A DNA stretch of 64,000 bases from Paenibacillus tyrphae (GTDB lineage: Bacteria > Bacillota > Bacilli > Paenibacillales > NBRC-103111), in the NCBI RefSeq assembly GCF_000722545.1, contig NZ_JNVM01000041.1:95286-159285 (forward strand). The letters are read 5' to 3'. Below the pieces are notes generated by a model, which was given only the letters and a program-made list of their open reading frames with translations, was not told the origin of the DNA and made no database searches. Position numbers and translations under genes: made by a program. Positions 24,625 through 33,100 of this stretch are shown piece by piece (position 1 is the stretch's first letter; every line of letters begins with the position of its first letter).

Positions 24625-25665
24625 TTAATTGAAATGTTCCAATACGATTTTGCCGATGGCTTGTCCGGATTCGATCTTGGCATGGGCAAGCTTCAAGTTC
24701 GCAGCGTTAATTGGCGACATTCGCTCAGTAACCGCGGTGCGAATTTTTCCCTCATCGACAAGCTCCGCTAACCGATTCAGCAAACGATGCTGTTCTTCGA
24801 TGTCCTCGGTCTGAAAAGTCGACCTCGTAAACATCGTCTCCCAGACCACCGTAACACTCTTGCTCTTCAACAAGCCCAGTGCAATGGGTGCTTCATTTTC
24901 CACGATAAGACAGATTTTCCCTTGCGGTGAAATAACTTCCTTCATGTTGTTCCAATGTTGATCCGTATTGTTCATGCAGAAGATATAATCGACATGGTCG
25001 AAGCCGATCTTCTGCAATTGCGGGAGAAAGGGCTCGTAATGATTGATCACAAAATCCGCTCCCAGCTCCTTGACCCATTGAATCGATTCAGGTCGGGAAG
25101 CCGTTCCGATGACGGTAAGTCCAGCCAGCTTGGCAAGCTGCAAGGCGATAGACCCTACGCCTCCCGCGGCGCCGATCATCAGAATCGATTTGTTCCGGTT
25201 TGCTTCAGGATTCTGGGAAATGAGAAGCCGATCAAAAAGACTCTCCCAAGCCGTAATCGTTGTTAACGGCAAGGATGCGGCATTGGCAAAATCCAGTGTC
25301 GACGGCTTTCTTCCGACGATCCGCTCGTCCACCACATGAAATTCGCTGTTGCCTCCCGGCCGAATGAGGCTCCCTGCATAAAATACCCCATCTCCCGGCC
25401 GAAACAGCGTGCATTCCGGCCCGACTTGCACGACGACTCCAGCTACATCCCAACCAAGGATATACGGAGGCTCTCCAACTTTATTATCGTAGGCGCGTAC
25501 GATCGGATCGGCCGGGTTGACCGAGATGGCTTTTACTTCAACGAGAATATCGCGTCCTTGTGGGGAAGGCTTGAGCACCTCAAGATCTAACAGACTCTCC
25601 GGATGTTCGATTGGCAGATACTTATAATAACCGACCGCTTTCATCGTTTCAGGCGTTTTACTCAA
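24625..25665 (-). CDS. Zinc-type alcohol dehydrogenase-like / quinone oxidoreductase
   Basis: 346 residues, medium-chain dehydrogenase/reductase superfamily. TTG start at 25665 after AAGGGATG; ATG at residue 8 is an alternative. GroES-like N-terminal domain with ILGWDVAGVVVQVG, then a Rossmann domain with GAAGGVGSIALQLAKLAG (NADPH site near residue 165). The catalytic and structural zinc ligands of true alcohol dehydrogenases are missing. Divergent from an HxlR regulator, a common pairing in which the regulator controls a quinone or electrophile detoxification enzyme. Confidence 0.9.
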   Translation of the reverse strand: MSKTPETMKAVGYYKYLPIEHPESLLDLEVLKPSPQGRDILVEVKAISVNPADPIVRAYDNKVGEPPYILGWDVAGVVVQVGPECTLFRPGDGVFYAGSLIRPGGNSEFHVVDERIVGRKPSTLDFANAASLPLTTITAWESLFDRLLISQNPEANRNKSILMIGAAGGVGSIALQLAKLAGLTVIGTASRPESIQWVKELGADFVINHYEPFLPQLQKIGFDHVDYIFCMNNTDQHWNNMKEVISPQGKICLIVENEAPIALGLLKSKSVTVVWETMFTRSTFQTEDIEEQHRLLNRLAELVDEGKIRTAVTERMSPINAANLKLAHAKIESGQAIGKIVLEHFN

Positions 25666-25792
25666 ATCATATCATCCCTTCTTGTATTAATTCCTGCCAG
25701 CCATTTCATTATATTTTAATAAGTAATATACTAAAAGTATGCAAATAAATAATATTAAGTATCAGAAACCATACCTAGAAGGGATGTTCTAC

Positions 25793-26158
25793 ATGTTAAA
25801 TCCAATAAAAAAATGTCCGGTTGAAACAACCTTGGGTGTTATCGGCGGAAAATGGAAGGGGGTCATTATTTATCATCTGCTGAGCGGGACCAAGCGGTTC
25901 AACGAGCTCCGAAGGATCTACCCCCAAGTCACTCACCATACCCTTACGCTCCAATTGAGAGATCTTGAACGAGAAGGGATTGTTTCACGAAAGATATATA
26001 ATCAAGTACCGCCTAAGATAGAGTATTCGTTAACGGAGTTTGGGAGAACGCTGGAACCGATTATTTTGCTAATGAAAGAATGGGGAGATCAATACGAGGT
26101 AAGAGTAAATTCAAGTGATCATTTGGAAATGAATGCGGCTGAACAATCGGACTTATGA
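25793..26158 (+). CDS. HxlR family transcriptional regulator
   Basis: 121 residues from ATG at 25793, chosen because AGAAGGG lies nine bases upstream; earlier in-frame starts (25739, 25784) have none. Winged HTH with the family hallmarks C-P-V-E-T-T-L-x-V-I-G-G-K-W-K and RRIYPQVTHHTLTLQLRDLE; Cys near the N-terminus is the redox-sensing position in several members. Divergent from the quinone oxidoreductase-like gene, its probable target. Confidence 0.92.
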   Translation: MLNPIKKCPVETTLGVIGGKWKGVIIYHLLSGTKRFNELRRIYPQVTHHTLTLQLRDLEREGIVSRKIYNQVPPKIEYSLTEFGRTLEPIILLMKEWGDQYEVRVNSSDHLEMNAAEQSDL

Positions 26159-26392
26159 GGAGATGTAACCGAACTGTGATTGGGGTGCTTCCTATGGGGG
26201 GAGCATCCTTTTTCTTTTTCTCGGATCGCGCCTTATTAGCAATAATTCACTTAAAATAAACTATGTTTTAACTAATAAATGAAAAAGAGCATAAAATTAC
26301 AAAATTGACATAAATCTACTACATTTGCTATATACACCTCCTGCTGCTAAAGCTATAATGCAAATAGAAAAAATTGGAGGGTGATTCCAAGG

Positions 26393-27082
26393 ATGGAAAA
26401 GGTGTGGAATGTCGTATGGAAAAAAGATAACTACGCATTGGAGAAAGTAAGGTACAACAAGGCGCTGAAAAAATTTGATATATACGAAAACCTGGGAGTC
26501 AACTTTCATAAATATAAAAAAGTCGGAGATTTCGGGGCAGGCGGGGGCTATATGACGTTGGAATTGATCAACCGGTACCCCAGTATTGAAAGCGTGAGAT
26601 TGTACGATTATTCGGAAGATGCGCTACTCAAGTCCAAGGAAAATCTGGCGAATTACAGCCGTGTCAGCTTTAAACAGCACGACTTGAACGCTCCGATGAC
26701 AGATCATGCCGAACAACATGATTTTATTATGGCGTTCAGTGTGCTGGAGCATGTTCACAATTATGAGACAGGCTTGCAGACGTTGTTCGACCATTTGGAA
26801 AGCTCCGGGGAAGCCATCATGGTCTGGTCCCATGCGAATTCGATTTTTAAGTGGCAGCGTCAATGGTACGAGAAGCTAAACCTCTGGAACTATGGCTTTC
26901 AGAAGGAGATGTCCGTAAAGGAAATCTATGAATTTCTGGACGGCAAATTTGATGTGCTGTGCTGCAAAGTCGTTCCATGCGTCGGAGATAAGGGCGTCTG
27001 GACCTTGCTGGATAATGTGATCCACAAATTCAATAAACAGAGCGGCAGATATCTATTTCTTCACCTGAAGAAGAAGCACTAG
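26393..27082 (+). CDS. Class I SAM-dependent methyltransferase
   Basis: 229 residues. SAM-binding motif I is VGDFGAGGGYMTLEL (near residue 45) and the acidic post-I region SVRLYDYSEDALLKS follows, then IMAFSVLEHVHNYE, typical of Methyltransf_11/23. ATG at 26393 preferred (GGAGG 12 bases upstream); GTG at 26381 sits on the ribosome binding site. First gene of an operon with a Nudix hydrolase and an EamA transporter. Substrate unknown. Confidence 0.88.
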   Translation: MEKVWNVVWKKDNYALEKVRYNKALKKFDIYENLGVNFHKYKKVGDFGAGGGYMTLELINRYPSIESVRLYDYSEDALLKSKENLANYSRVSFKQHDLNAPMTDHAEQHDFIMAFSVLEHVHNYETGLQTLFDHLESSGEAIMVWSHANSIFKWQRQWYEKLNLWNYGFQKEMSVKEIYEFLDGKFDVLCCKVVPCVGDKGVWTLLDNVIHKFNKQSGRYLFLHLKKKH

Positions 27083-27127
27083 GGGAATGCTTGATGCTCG
27101 CTTAAAAACGATAAGAAGGTGAAGGTC

Positions 27128-27553
27128 ATGATGATCGACGACATGGAAATTCATTACAACCAATGCCCTGAGAGCTATCAGTATGTTTTGGTTGTTTTAT
27201 ATTATAAGGATCAATTTGTTTTCGTGAAAAACAAAAAAAGAAAGTGGGAATTTACAGGGGGGAAAAAGGAAGACGGCGAAACGATTCTGGAGGTTGCCAA
27301 GAGGGAAGCTTGGGAAGAAGCCGGAGCCGTGATCGAAAATATACAGGTGGTAGGCTACTATACATTAACCAACCATGAGAATGTGATTATTTCCGCCGCG
27401 GAAGTCTTGTATTTCGAGGATATTCCCGCATTCTCCGAAACGACGGAAGTCCGATTATCGACAACGCTGCCAAGCGAAGAGGAATTGTCGTTTACGGACG
27501 GAATTTACAAATCGATCTTCAGCCATATCAAGGAACATGGTTATGAAAGTTAA
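27128..27553 (+). CDS. Nudix hydrolase
   Basis: 141 residues from ATG at 27128 (AAGGTGAAGG upstream). Nudix box GGKKEDGETILEVAKREAWE then EAG is complete. Placed 45 bp after the methyltransferase gene and overlapping the following EamA gene, so translation of the three is coupled. Not closely similar to the Nudix gene at 19.97 kb. Confidence 0.9.
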   Translation: MMIDDMEIHYNQCPESYQYVLVVLYYKDQFVFVKNKKRKWEFTGGKKEDGETILEVAKREAWEEAGAVIENIQVVGYYTLTNHENVIISAAEVLYFEDIPAFSETTEVRLSTTLPSEEELSFTDGIYKSIFSHIKEHGYES

Positions 27554-28394
27554 AGGCGTTCTACTCAGCGTTGCTTCTGTTCTGGTGATGAGCCTCTCGC
27601 CGCTGACCAATATGTTCTCTCTGTCGTCGATCGACCCGATGGTCGCCAGCTTTTACAGCAGTCTATTTTCCGCTTTATTCTGCCTATTGTTTTTAGGGGT
27701 CAGAAAAAAAAGCCTGACGTTCGTCAATGATAAAAGAATTTATCTGCTGGGGGTCACCAACTCCATCGGCGTCGTATGCCAATATTTCAGCTTGTTTATG
27801 CTGGGACCGATCGCTTTTGGCTTAATCGGCCGGTTTTATATTATTTTTTCGCTGGCCTTGGCCGTATTCATCCTCCGTGAGAAAATTAAATCGTCGAGTT
27901 ATTTTCCGATCGTCATTTGTATCTTAGGTTCCTTTCTGGTTGTGAACACGGGATCGTCGAACAATAATATGATGGGGATTATGTTGGGGCTGCTGTATAC
28001 CTTTTTGTTTGCGTTAACCAATTTGCTGGCGAAGAAACTGGTGGATCGGATCGATTCCTCTATTATTTTATTTTACAACCAGATTATTTCTACCTTATTG
28101 ATCGGCGCGTTTATATGGATGACTCGGGGAGATTACAAAGTTTTTTTCGCCGGAGAAAGCTTGTTGTTCATTGTGATTGCGGCATTTTGCAGCGGTTTTC
28201 TTGGCATTATCTTGTTCTACGAAAGCATTAAATACATCAAATTTTCGGTAGCCAATCTGATCCGCTCGTTGAATCCTGTCATTGTTTTCGTGTATTCGTA
28301 TCCTTTCTTCCCGATTGAGATTACGGCTAAATTTATCGCAGGCAGCGTGATGATTGTCGTTTCGGTCATCTGGTTGAACCTGAAGCAAGAGTAG
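27543..28394 (+). CDS. EamA/DMT family transporter
   Basis: 283 residues, ten hydrophobic segments in two EamA repeats. ATG at 27543 lies eight bases after AAGGA; ATG at 27537 is too close. It overlaps the end of the Nudix gene by 11 bp. Probably exports a product made or modified by the methyltransferase/Nudix pair, although the substrate is not known. Confidence 0.88.
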   Translation: MKVKGVLLSVASVLVMSLSPLTNMFSLSSIDPMVASFYSSLFSALFCLLFLGVRKKSLTFVNDKRIYLLGVTNSIGVVCQYFSLFMLGPIAFGLIGRFYIIFSLALAVFILREKIKSSSYFPIVICILGSFLVVNTGSSNNNMMGIMLGLLYTFLFALTNLLAKKLVDRIDSSIILFYNQIISTLLIGAFIWMTRGDYKVFFAGESLLFIVIAAFCSGFLGIILFYESIKYIKFSVANLIRSLNPVIVFVYSYPFFPIEITAKFIAGSVMIVVSVIWLNLKQE

Positions 28395-28458
28395 CTAATG
28401 CCTTTCCAAAATGTGCTATGATATGGGGGAGCTCATATCTCACATGGAGGTGAAGCGG

Positions 28459-28779
28459 TTGAAATACGTTTACGGTATTTTAGCTGTACTCGGAATCATA
28501 CTGCCCTATTCCCAGTTCATACCGTGGGTTGGCGAGCATGGTCCTAACCTTTCTATATTGATAGGAGAAGCAAGTCAGACCCGTATCGGCGCATTCGCAT
28601 GGCTGGATGTCGCGGTTTCGGCAGCGGTCTTAATCGCCTTCATATGGTGTGAAGGGAGTCGCAAAGGAATGAAATGGTTATGGGTACCGATCCTTGGGAC
28701 AATAACCGTTGGCGTTTCGTTGGGACTTCCGTTGTTTTTATTGCAACGAGAAATTCATCTGGAGAAAAAACGTGGATAA
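28459..28779 (+). CDS. DUF2834 domain membrane protein
   Basis: 106 residues with three membrane segments. TTG start at 28459 is preceded by GGAGGTGA and gives the usual DUF2834 beginning (L-K-Y-V-Y-G-I-L-A-V-L-G, then LPYSQFIPW). A frame from 28411 adds residues without a ribosome binding site. Its end overlaps the start of the next, frameshifted gene by 8 bp. Confidence 0.82.
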   Translation: MKYVYGILAVLGIILPYSQFIPWVGEHGPNLSILIGEASQTRIGAFAWLDVAVSAAVLIAFIWCEGSRKGMKWLWVPILGTITVGVSLGLPLFLLQREIHLEKKRG

Positions 28780-29568
28780 AAAAGCGAAAAAAATACTCAT
28801 GAACACCTTCTGGTCATCCGGCGGTTGGAAGGATCGGCCGTATACCTTTGCCGGCGAGGATTTCCTTATGCCAAAAGCAAAGGGTTAATGTTCGATCCCA
28901 TCACGATTACGCATGATGAATTGGTCGAACGGCTGCATCAATTGCATCAGACGGTGACCAAGGAACGGGTAGCCGCTGCGTTCCTGCACAGTCTGTCTAC
29001 GAAAAAAGTTTATCTGCGAAGCGCCCTGTCGAGCTGGGCCCTGACGTCCCAGCTGCCTCGGCATACCTACGGACAGCGGAGTGCGGTGCGGCCGAATTAT
29101 AGCAGCTGCGGAGATTGCAATTTCCATGGCCTCATGTCAGACCGGGATTGTGTCAATGCGGATTTGAACGTGCTGAATTTCGAGCGGGTCAAATGGGGAG
29201 GCGTCCGCTTGAGCCAGCTTCTGTATTGCTGGCTGGATCTCGAATTGTTCAGCAAGGAAGAAGAAGCGTTCGAGGTTACCGGTGAGGATGTTGCCATGCT
29301 CCACCGAATGACCGAAGCGATTCAGGACTGCGCTGAGCATGAAGGCGCTCGGCAGTTGGAGAAGCGCTGGAAGGATGCATTTCCTTCAAGCAAGCAGGAG
29401 CGGGATGTAGTGATGGAAATATGGGGATATGCCGGATTGCTGACCCAGCAGGATACGCCCCGCAAGCTCCGGGGAGGGAGTCACGATTTTAACTCCGTTG
29501 CGGGGTGGCAGGGAAGCGACCGGTACTCCCGGGAGGCGCTGGAATTTTACTTCGGCGCTTTTCTGTAA
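28772..29568 (+). pseudogene. Uncharacterised gene with internal frameshift
   Basis: GTG at 28772 (GGAG upstream, overlapping the DUF2834 stop) opens a frame MDKKAKKILMNTFWSSGGWK…GEDF; near 28855-28865 the coding potential passes to another frame reading …PYAKSKGLMFDPITITHDEL and continuing to 29568. The combined protein would be about 264 residues and has a zinc-knuckle-like S-S-C-G-D-C motif. Family not recognised. Either a real frameshift mutation or a sequence error; the 28825-29568 frame alone would give 247 aa. Confidence 0.6.
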
Positions 29569-29648
29569 GCAGGGCCGATTTAGAGGCCAGGGGGGGCTTG
29601 CGCGTTCCCCTCGGCAATTTAGGAAAAGCCATTTATACGCCTCTGTAT

Positions 29649-29696
29649 ATCAGTTCAGCCCGTTTATTTTGGGTACTGATGATAGGGGCTTTTTTG
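29649..29696 (+). terminator. Terminator hairpin
   Basis: AGCCC (29657-29661) can pair with GGGCT (29686-29690) before a T6 run; ATCAGT/ACTGAT (29649-29654 with 29675-29680) gives an alternative stem. Confidence 0.65.
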
Positions 29697-29708
29697 TATG
29701 CGCCGGAC

Positions 29709-29743
29709 TTGTTCAGAAATTGTTCAGATTTGTCACCTATAAT
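29709..29743 (+). promoter_or_regulatory. Promoter of first SLH protein with 11-bp activator repeats
   Basis: TTGTTCAGAAA (29709-29719) and TTGTTCAGATT (29720-29730), then 7 nt, then TATAAT (29738-29743). No -35 hexamer. The same layout with a near-identical repeat precedes the second SLH protein gene (37450-37484). Direct repeats at 11-bp spacing placed against the -10 box are how SARP/BTAD and other OmpR-fold activators bind. Confidence 0.7.
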
Positions 29744-29807
29744 ATTGCTGGTGTCTCGTCATTTTGCACAATCAGACAAATAGCGAGAAGTTTCAACAAA
29801 GTTGGGA

Positions 29808-29921
29808 CGATCGGATTAAACGTACGATAATAGCAAACCCGTTGAAAGATGGGGACGCAAAGCTTCAGGGGCTAATGAATTTGCCGAAGACGCAAATGCC
29901 GATGCCAGCCAGCTGCCGATA
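29808..29921 (+). ncRNA. Cyclic di-GMP-I (GEMM) riboswitch
   Basis: The core GCAAACC…GAAA…GGGACGCAAAGC (29832-29862) and the downstream GCCAGCCAGCTGCC (29904-29917) match the class I c-di-GMP aptamer. ATCGG (29810-29814) pairs with CCGAT (29916-29920) as the closing helix. A terminator hairpin follows immediately (29923-29942). The leader then continues 180 nt to the start of the SLH surface protein gene, which it should control. Confidence 0.92.
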
Positions 29922-29922
29922 C

Positions 29923-29942
29923 GACGGAAGCCTCCGTCTTTT
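29923..29942 (+). terminator. Riboswitch expression-platform terminator
   Basis: GACGGA (29923-29928) pairs with TCCGTC (29933-29938), followed by TTTT. Directly behind the c-di-GMP aptamer, so probably the regulated terminator. Confidence 0.75.
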
Positions 29943-30121
29943 AGCGAATTCTCGCTCTGGGATGGGGGCTTTTTCATTCCACTCTTTGTTCGTTTTAACG
30001 TACAATGGCTTGCCCGGGAGCCTTAGTTTGAAAAAGGGTGAGGTTTATTGCCGACAAACGCTTTCGGCTTCCTGAAATTCTTGCTGTTTTCTCACATATT
30101 CAATATATAAGGAGGATGAAA

Positions 30122-33100
30122 ATGACGCCAACGAAGGAAAATCGGTTGTTTTGGAAAAAGAGGCTCGCCCTGCTACTCACTTTCGTTCTGGTGGCAAGCG
30201 GTCTGCCAGTCACGATGGCACCACAGACAGCGAAAGCAGCGACGGCCAATCCGGGAGGAGTAGACGGTACGGTATTATGGCTTCGGCCGGATGAAGGGAT
30301 TGCCGCTGCGAGCGGACAAGCCGTGTCTGCTTGGATCGACCAAAGCGACAGCCAAAATACGGCGACACAAAGTACATACGCCAACCAGCCGACATACTGG
30401 AATAATGCCGATTATAATGTGAACTTTAACCCTATTTTAAGGTTTGACGGAAACGATCTGCTTAATCTGGATGTCAATAAACTGCCTACAGGAAAAACGC
30501 CAAGAACCATCGTTTCTGTTGCGGCAACAGAGGTAAACGACGGAAATCATTACATCATTTCATGGGGGCAAAATAACCAGTACAAACTTATGGGAATGAT
30601 GCAAATTGGTACAGCGGGAGCTCTGACCGGCTATACGAACGAATTCATGAGCAGCAGCGGATTCTGGCAGCCGAAAATACCCAACGAGCTATTCGGTACT
30701 TATGATGGTGCGAACGGTGCCTTATATAGCAAAATGAAACAAATAGCCAAACAATCTAGATTGTGGGATACCGGTAATGTTGGAGCTGCTGTCGGGTCTA
30801 TTTTAGGCGGCGGCCAGTATTGGACAGGAACGATCGGCGATTTAATTGTATTCAACCGTGTTCTTAGTGATAGTGAGCGTCAACGTATTAGCACTTACTT
30901 GGCGATCAAATATGGCTATACCATGGATAGCAGCGATTACTTAGCTTCCGATGGATCAAAGGTATGGAATGCGAGCGAGAACACAGGCTATCGCTTCAAT
31001 ATTGCCGGAATTAGCCGCGATGATAACGGCGCGTTGCTTCAAAAGCAAAGCCACAGTACAAATGCCGGCAAACAAGTGACTATCGGTTTAAATGAAATTG
31101 CAGAAATGAACTCAGTCAATAACTCAGTGTTTGACGCTGCCATGCAATATTTGGTTTGGGGAGACAATGGAAAAGCGTTAACGTTCAATAAGCAACTGGG
31201 CGCAACGAATCAATACTATGCCGAGCGTCTCTGGAAAGTACAGAACGCCGGAGCAGTCGGCAAAGTTCAAATTGCCATTCCGAAAGGCGCAATGCCACCT
31301 AACGCTTCACTGCTTGTAAGTGATAGCGATAGTGACTTTTCCAGTGCGGCGCAGCTTCCGTTAACGGAGATCACGTTGAATGGCGTGCCTCATTACGCTG
31401 CGAAGATGACGTTACATGACGGGCAGTATTTTACCTATGCTGCCAAAGCTCCATTATTAGAAAGTGCCGCGCTTGAACAAACGGTAGCGAACGGGAATCA
31501 AGTGACTCTTACATTCGACCAAGATGTGCAGGTGACGGATTTAACCGGCTTTACAATCAAAGTCGGTAATGATGTGGTAACGATAGGCCCTGGGGACTTC
31601 AAAATTGACCCTGCCAACGCCAAGAAGTTAATTCTCACTTTACCGGCTGGGTCAGATGTCTCCGGCAAATCAGTGAACGTATCCTATGATGGATTGGGTA
31701 ACTTGAAAAGTCCATACGGTACTCCTGTCCATTCCTTTGCTATGGATGCTGTCGATTCGTTTGTCGCTGCTTTGAATATCACGCAGCCTAGTGTTAATCC
31801 AGTAACCGCTGGCAAGCCAACGATTGAAGGCACGGTCGAACCGGGCTCTGCGGTGAAGATAGTGATCAAAGATTCCAACGGCAATCCGATAACAGGCGCA
31901 GGTGGGGCTGCAGTTGTTGATGGCAACGGCAACTGGACTTTTACTCCCAATGCGGGCTTAACGGACGGTAAGTACACGATTGAAGCAACTGCCACAAAAG
32001 ACAACAGAATAGCAACAAAAACAAAAGAGATCAACGTAGCCATAGCAGCACCGGCCTTAACCATCGCTGAACCAAGCGGCAATACGGTTTCCGTGTCCAA
32101 GCCTGAAATTAAAGGGACCACGGATGCAGGCGCAACCGTTACCGTTGCGATTAAGGACAAAGACGGCAACGTCGTAGGTACTCAAGCCGTTACAGTCAAT
32201 CCGGACGGTACATGGAATTTCACGCCGGATAAAGATTTGGCCGATGGCAAGTATACGTTTGAAGTAACCGCAGCAAAAAACGGTAAGTCTACTCAAGTGA
32301 CGAAGACGGTTACCGTAGACACTTCGCTGCCTGCATTAACGATCACCGAACCAAGCGGCAGCACGGTTTCTGTGCCGAAGCCGGAGTTCAAAGGAACAGC
32401 AGATGCCGGCGCGACTGTTACCGTTGCGATTAAGGACAAGGATGGCAACGTCGTAGGCACTCAAGCCGTTACTGTCAATCCGGACGGTACATGGAATTTC
32501 ACGCCGGATTCCAATTTGGTTGATGGTAATTATACGTTTGAAGTAACCGCAACAAAAGACGGCAAATCTACTCAAGTGACGAAGACGGTTACCGTAGACA
32601 CTTCGCTGCCTGCGTTAACCATCATCGAACCAAGCGGCAGTACAGTTTCCGTGTCCAAACCGGAATTTAAAGGAACCACGGATGTCGGAGCGATCGTTAC
32701 CGTTGCGATTAAGGACAAAGACGGCAACGTCGTAGGTACGCCAACGGTCACAGTGAATGCATACGGCGTATGGAGCTTCACGCCGGATAAAGCTTTGGCG
32801 GATGGTAATTATACGATTGAAGTAACTTCAACCAAAGACGGCAAGTCTACTCAAGCGACGAAGACGGTGATCGTGGCGACCACGAACGATTCCAAGTTGG
32901 CAGGGTTACAGCTCAATAGCTGGAACGGAACGCCGATCGGGTTGTCGCCAGCGTTCGATGGAAGCACGACCAAGTATACGGCTTCCGTAACGAATAGCGT
33001 CTACAGCGTGACGGTAAGCTCGTTGCCGCTTGATCCAAACGCCAAGATTGAAGTCTCGGTCAATAATGGTCCTTGGCAGCAAGTTGCTAATGGTACGGCA

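Noticed and set aside
32056..32880. Tandem repeats of about 280 bp that could suggest a CRISPR-like or satellite array
   Set aside because: They are Ig-like domain repeats inside a coding frame; unit length is a multiple of three and substitutions are mostly synonymous or conservative.
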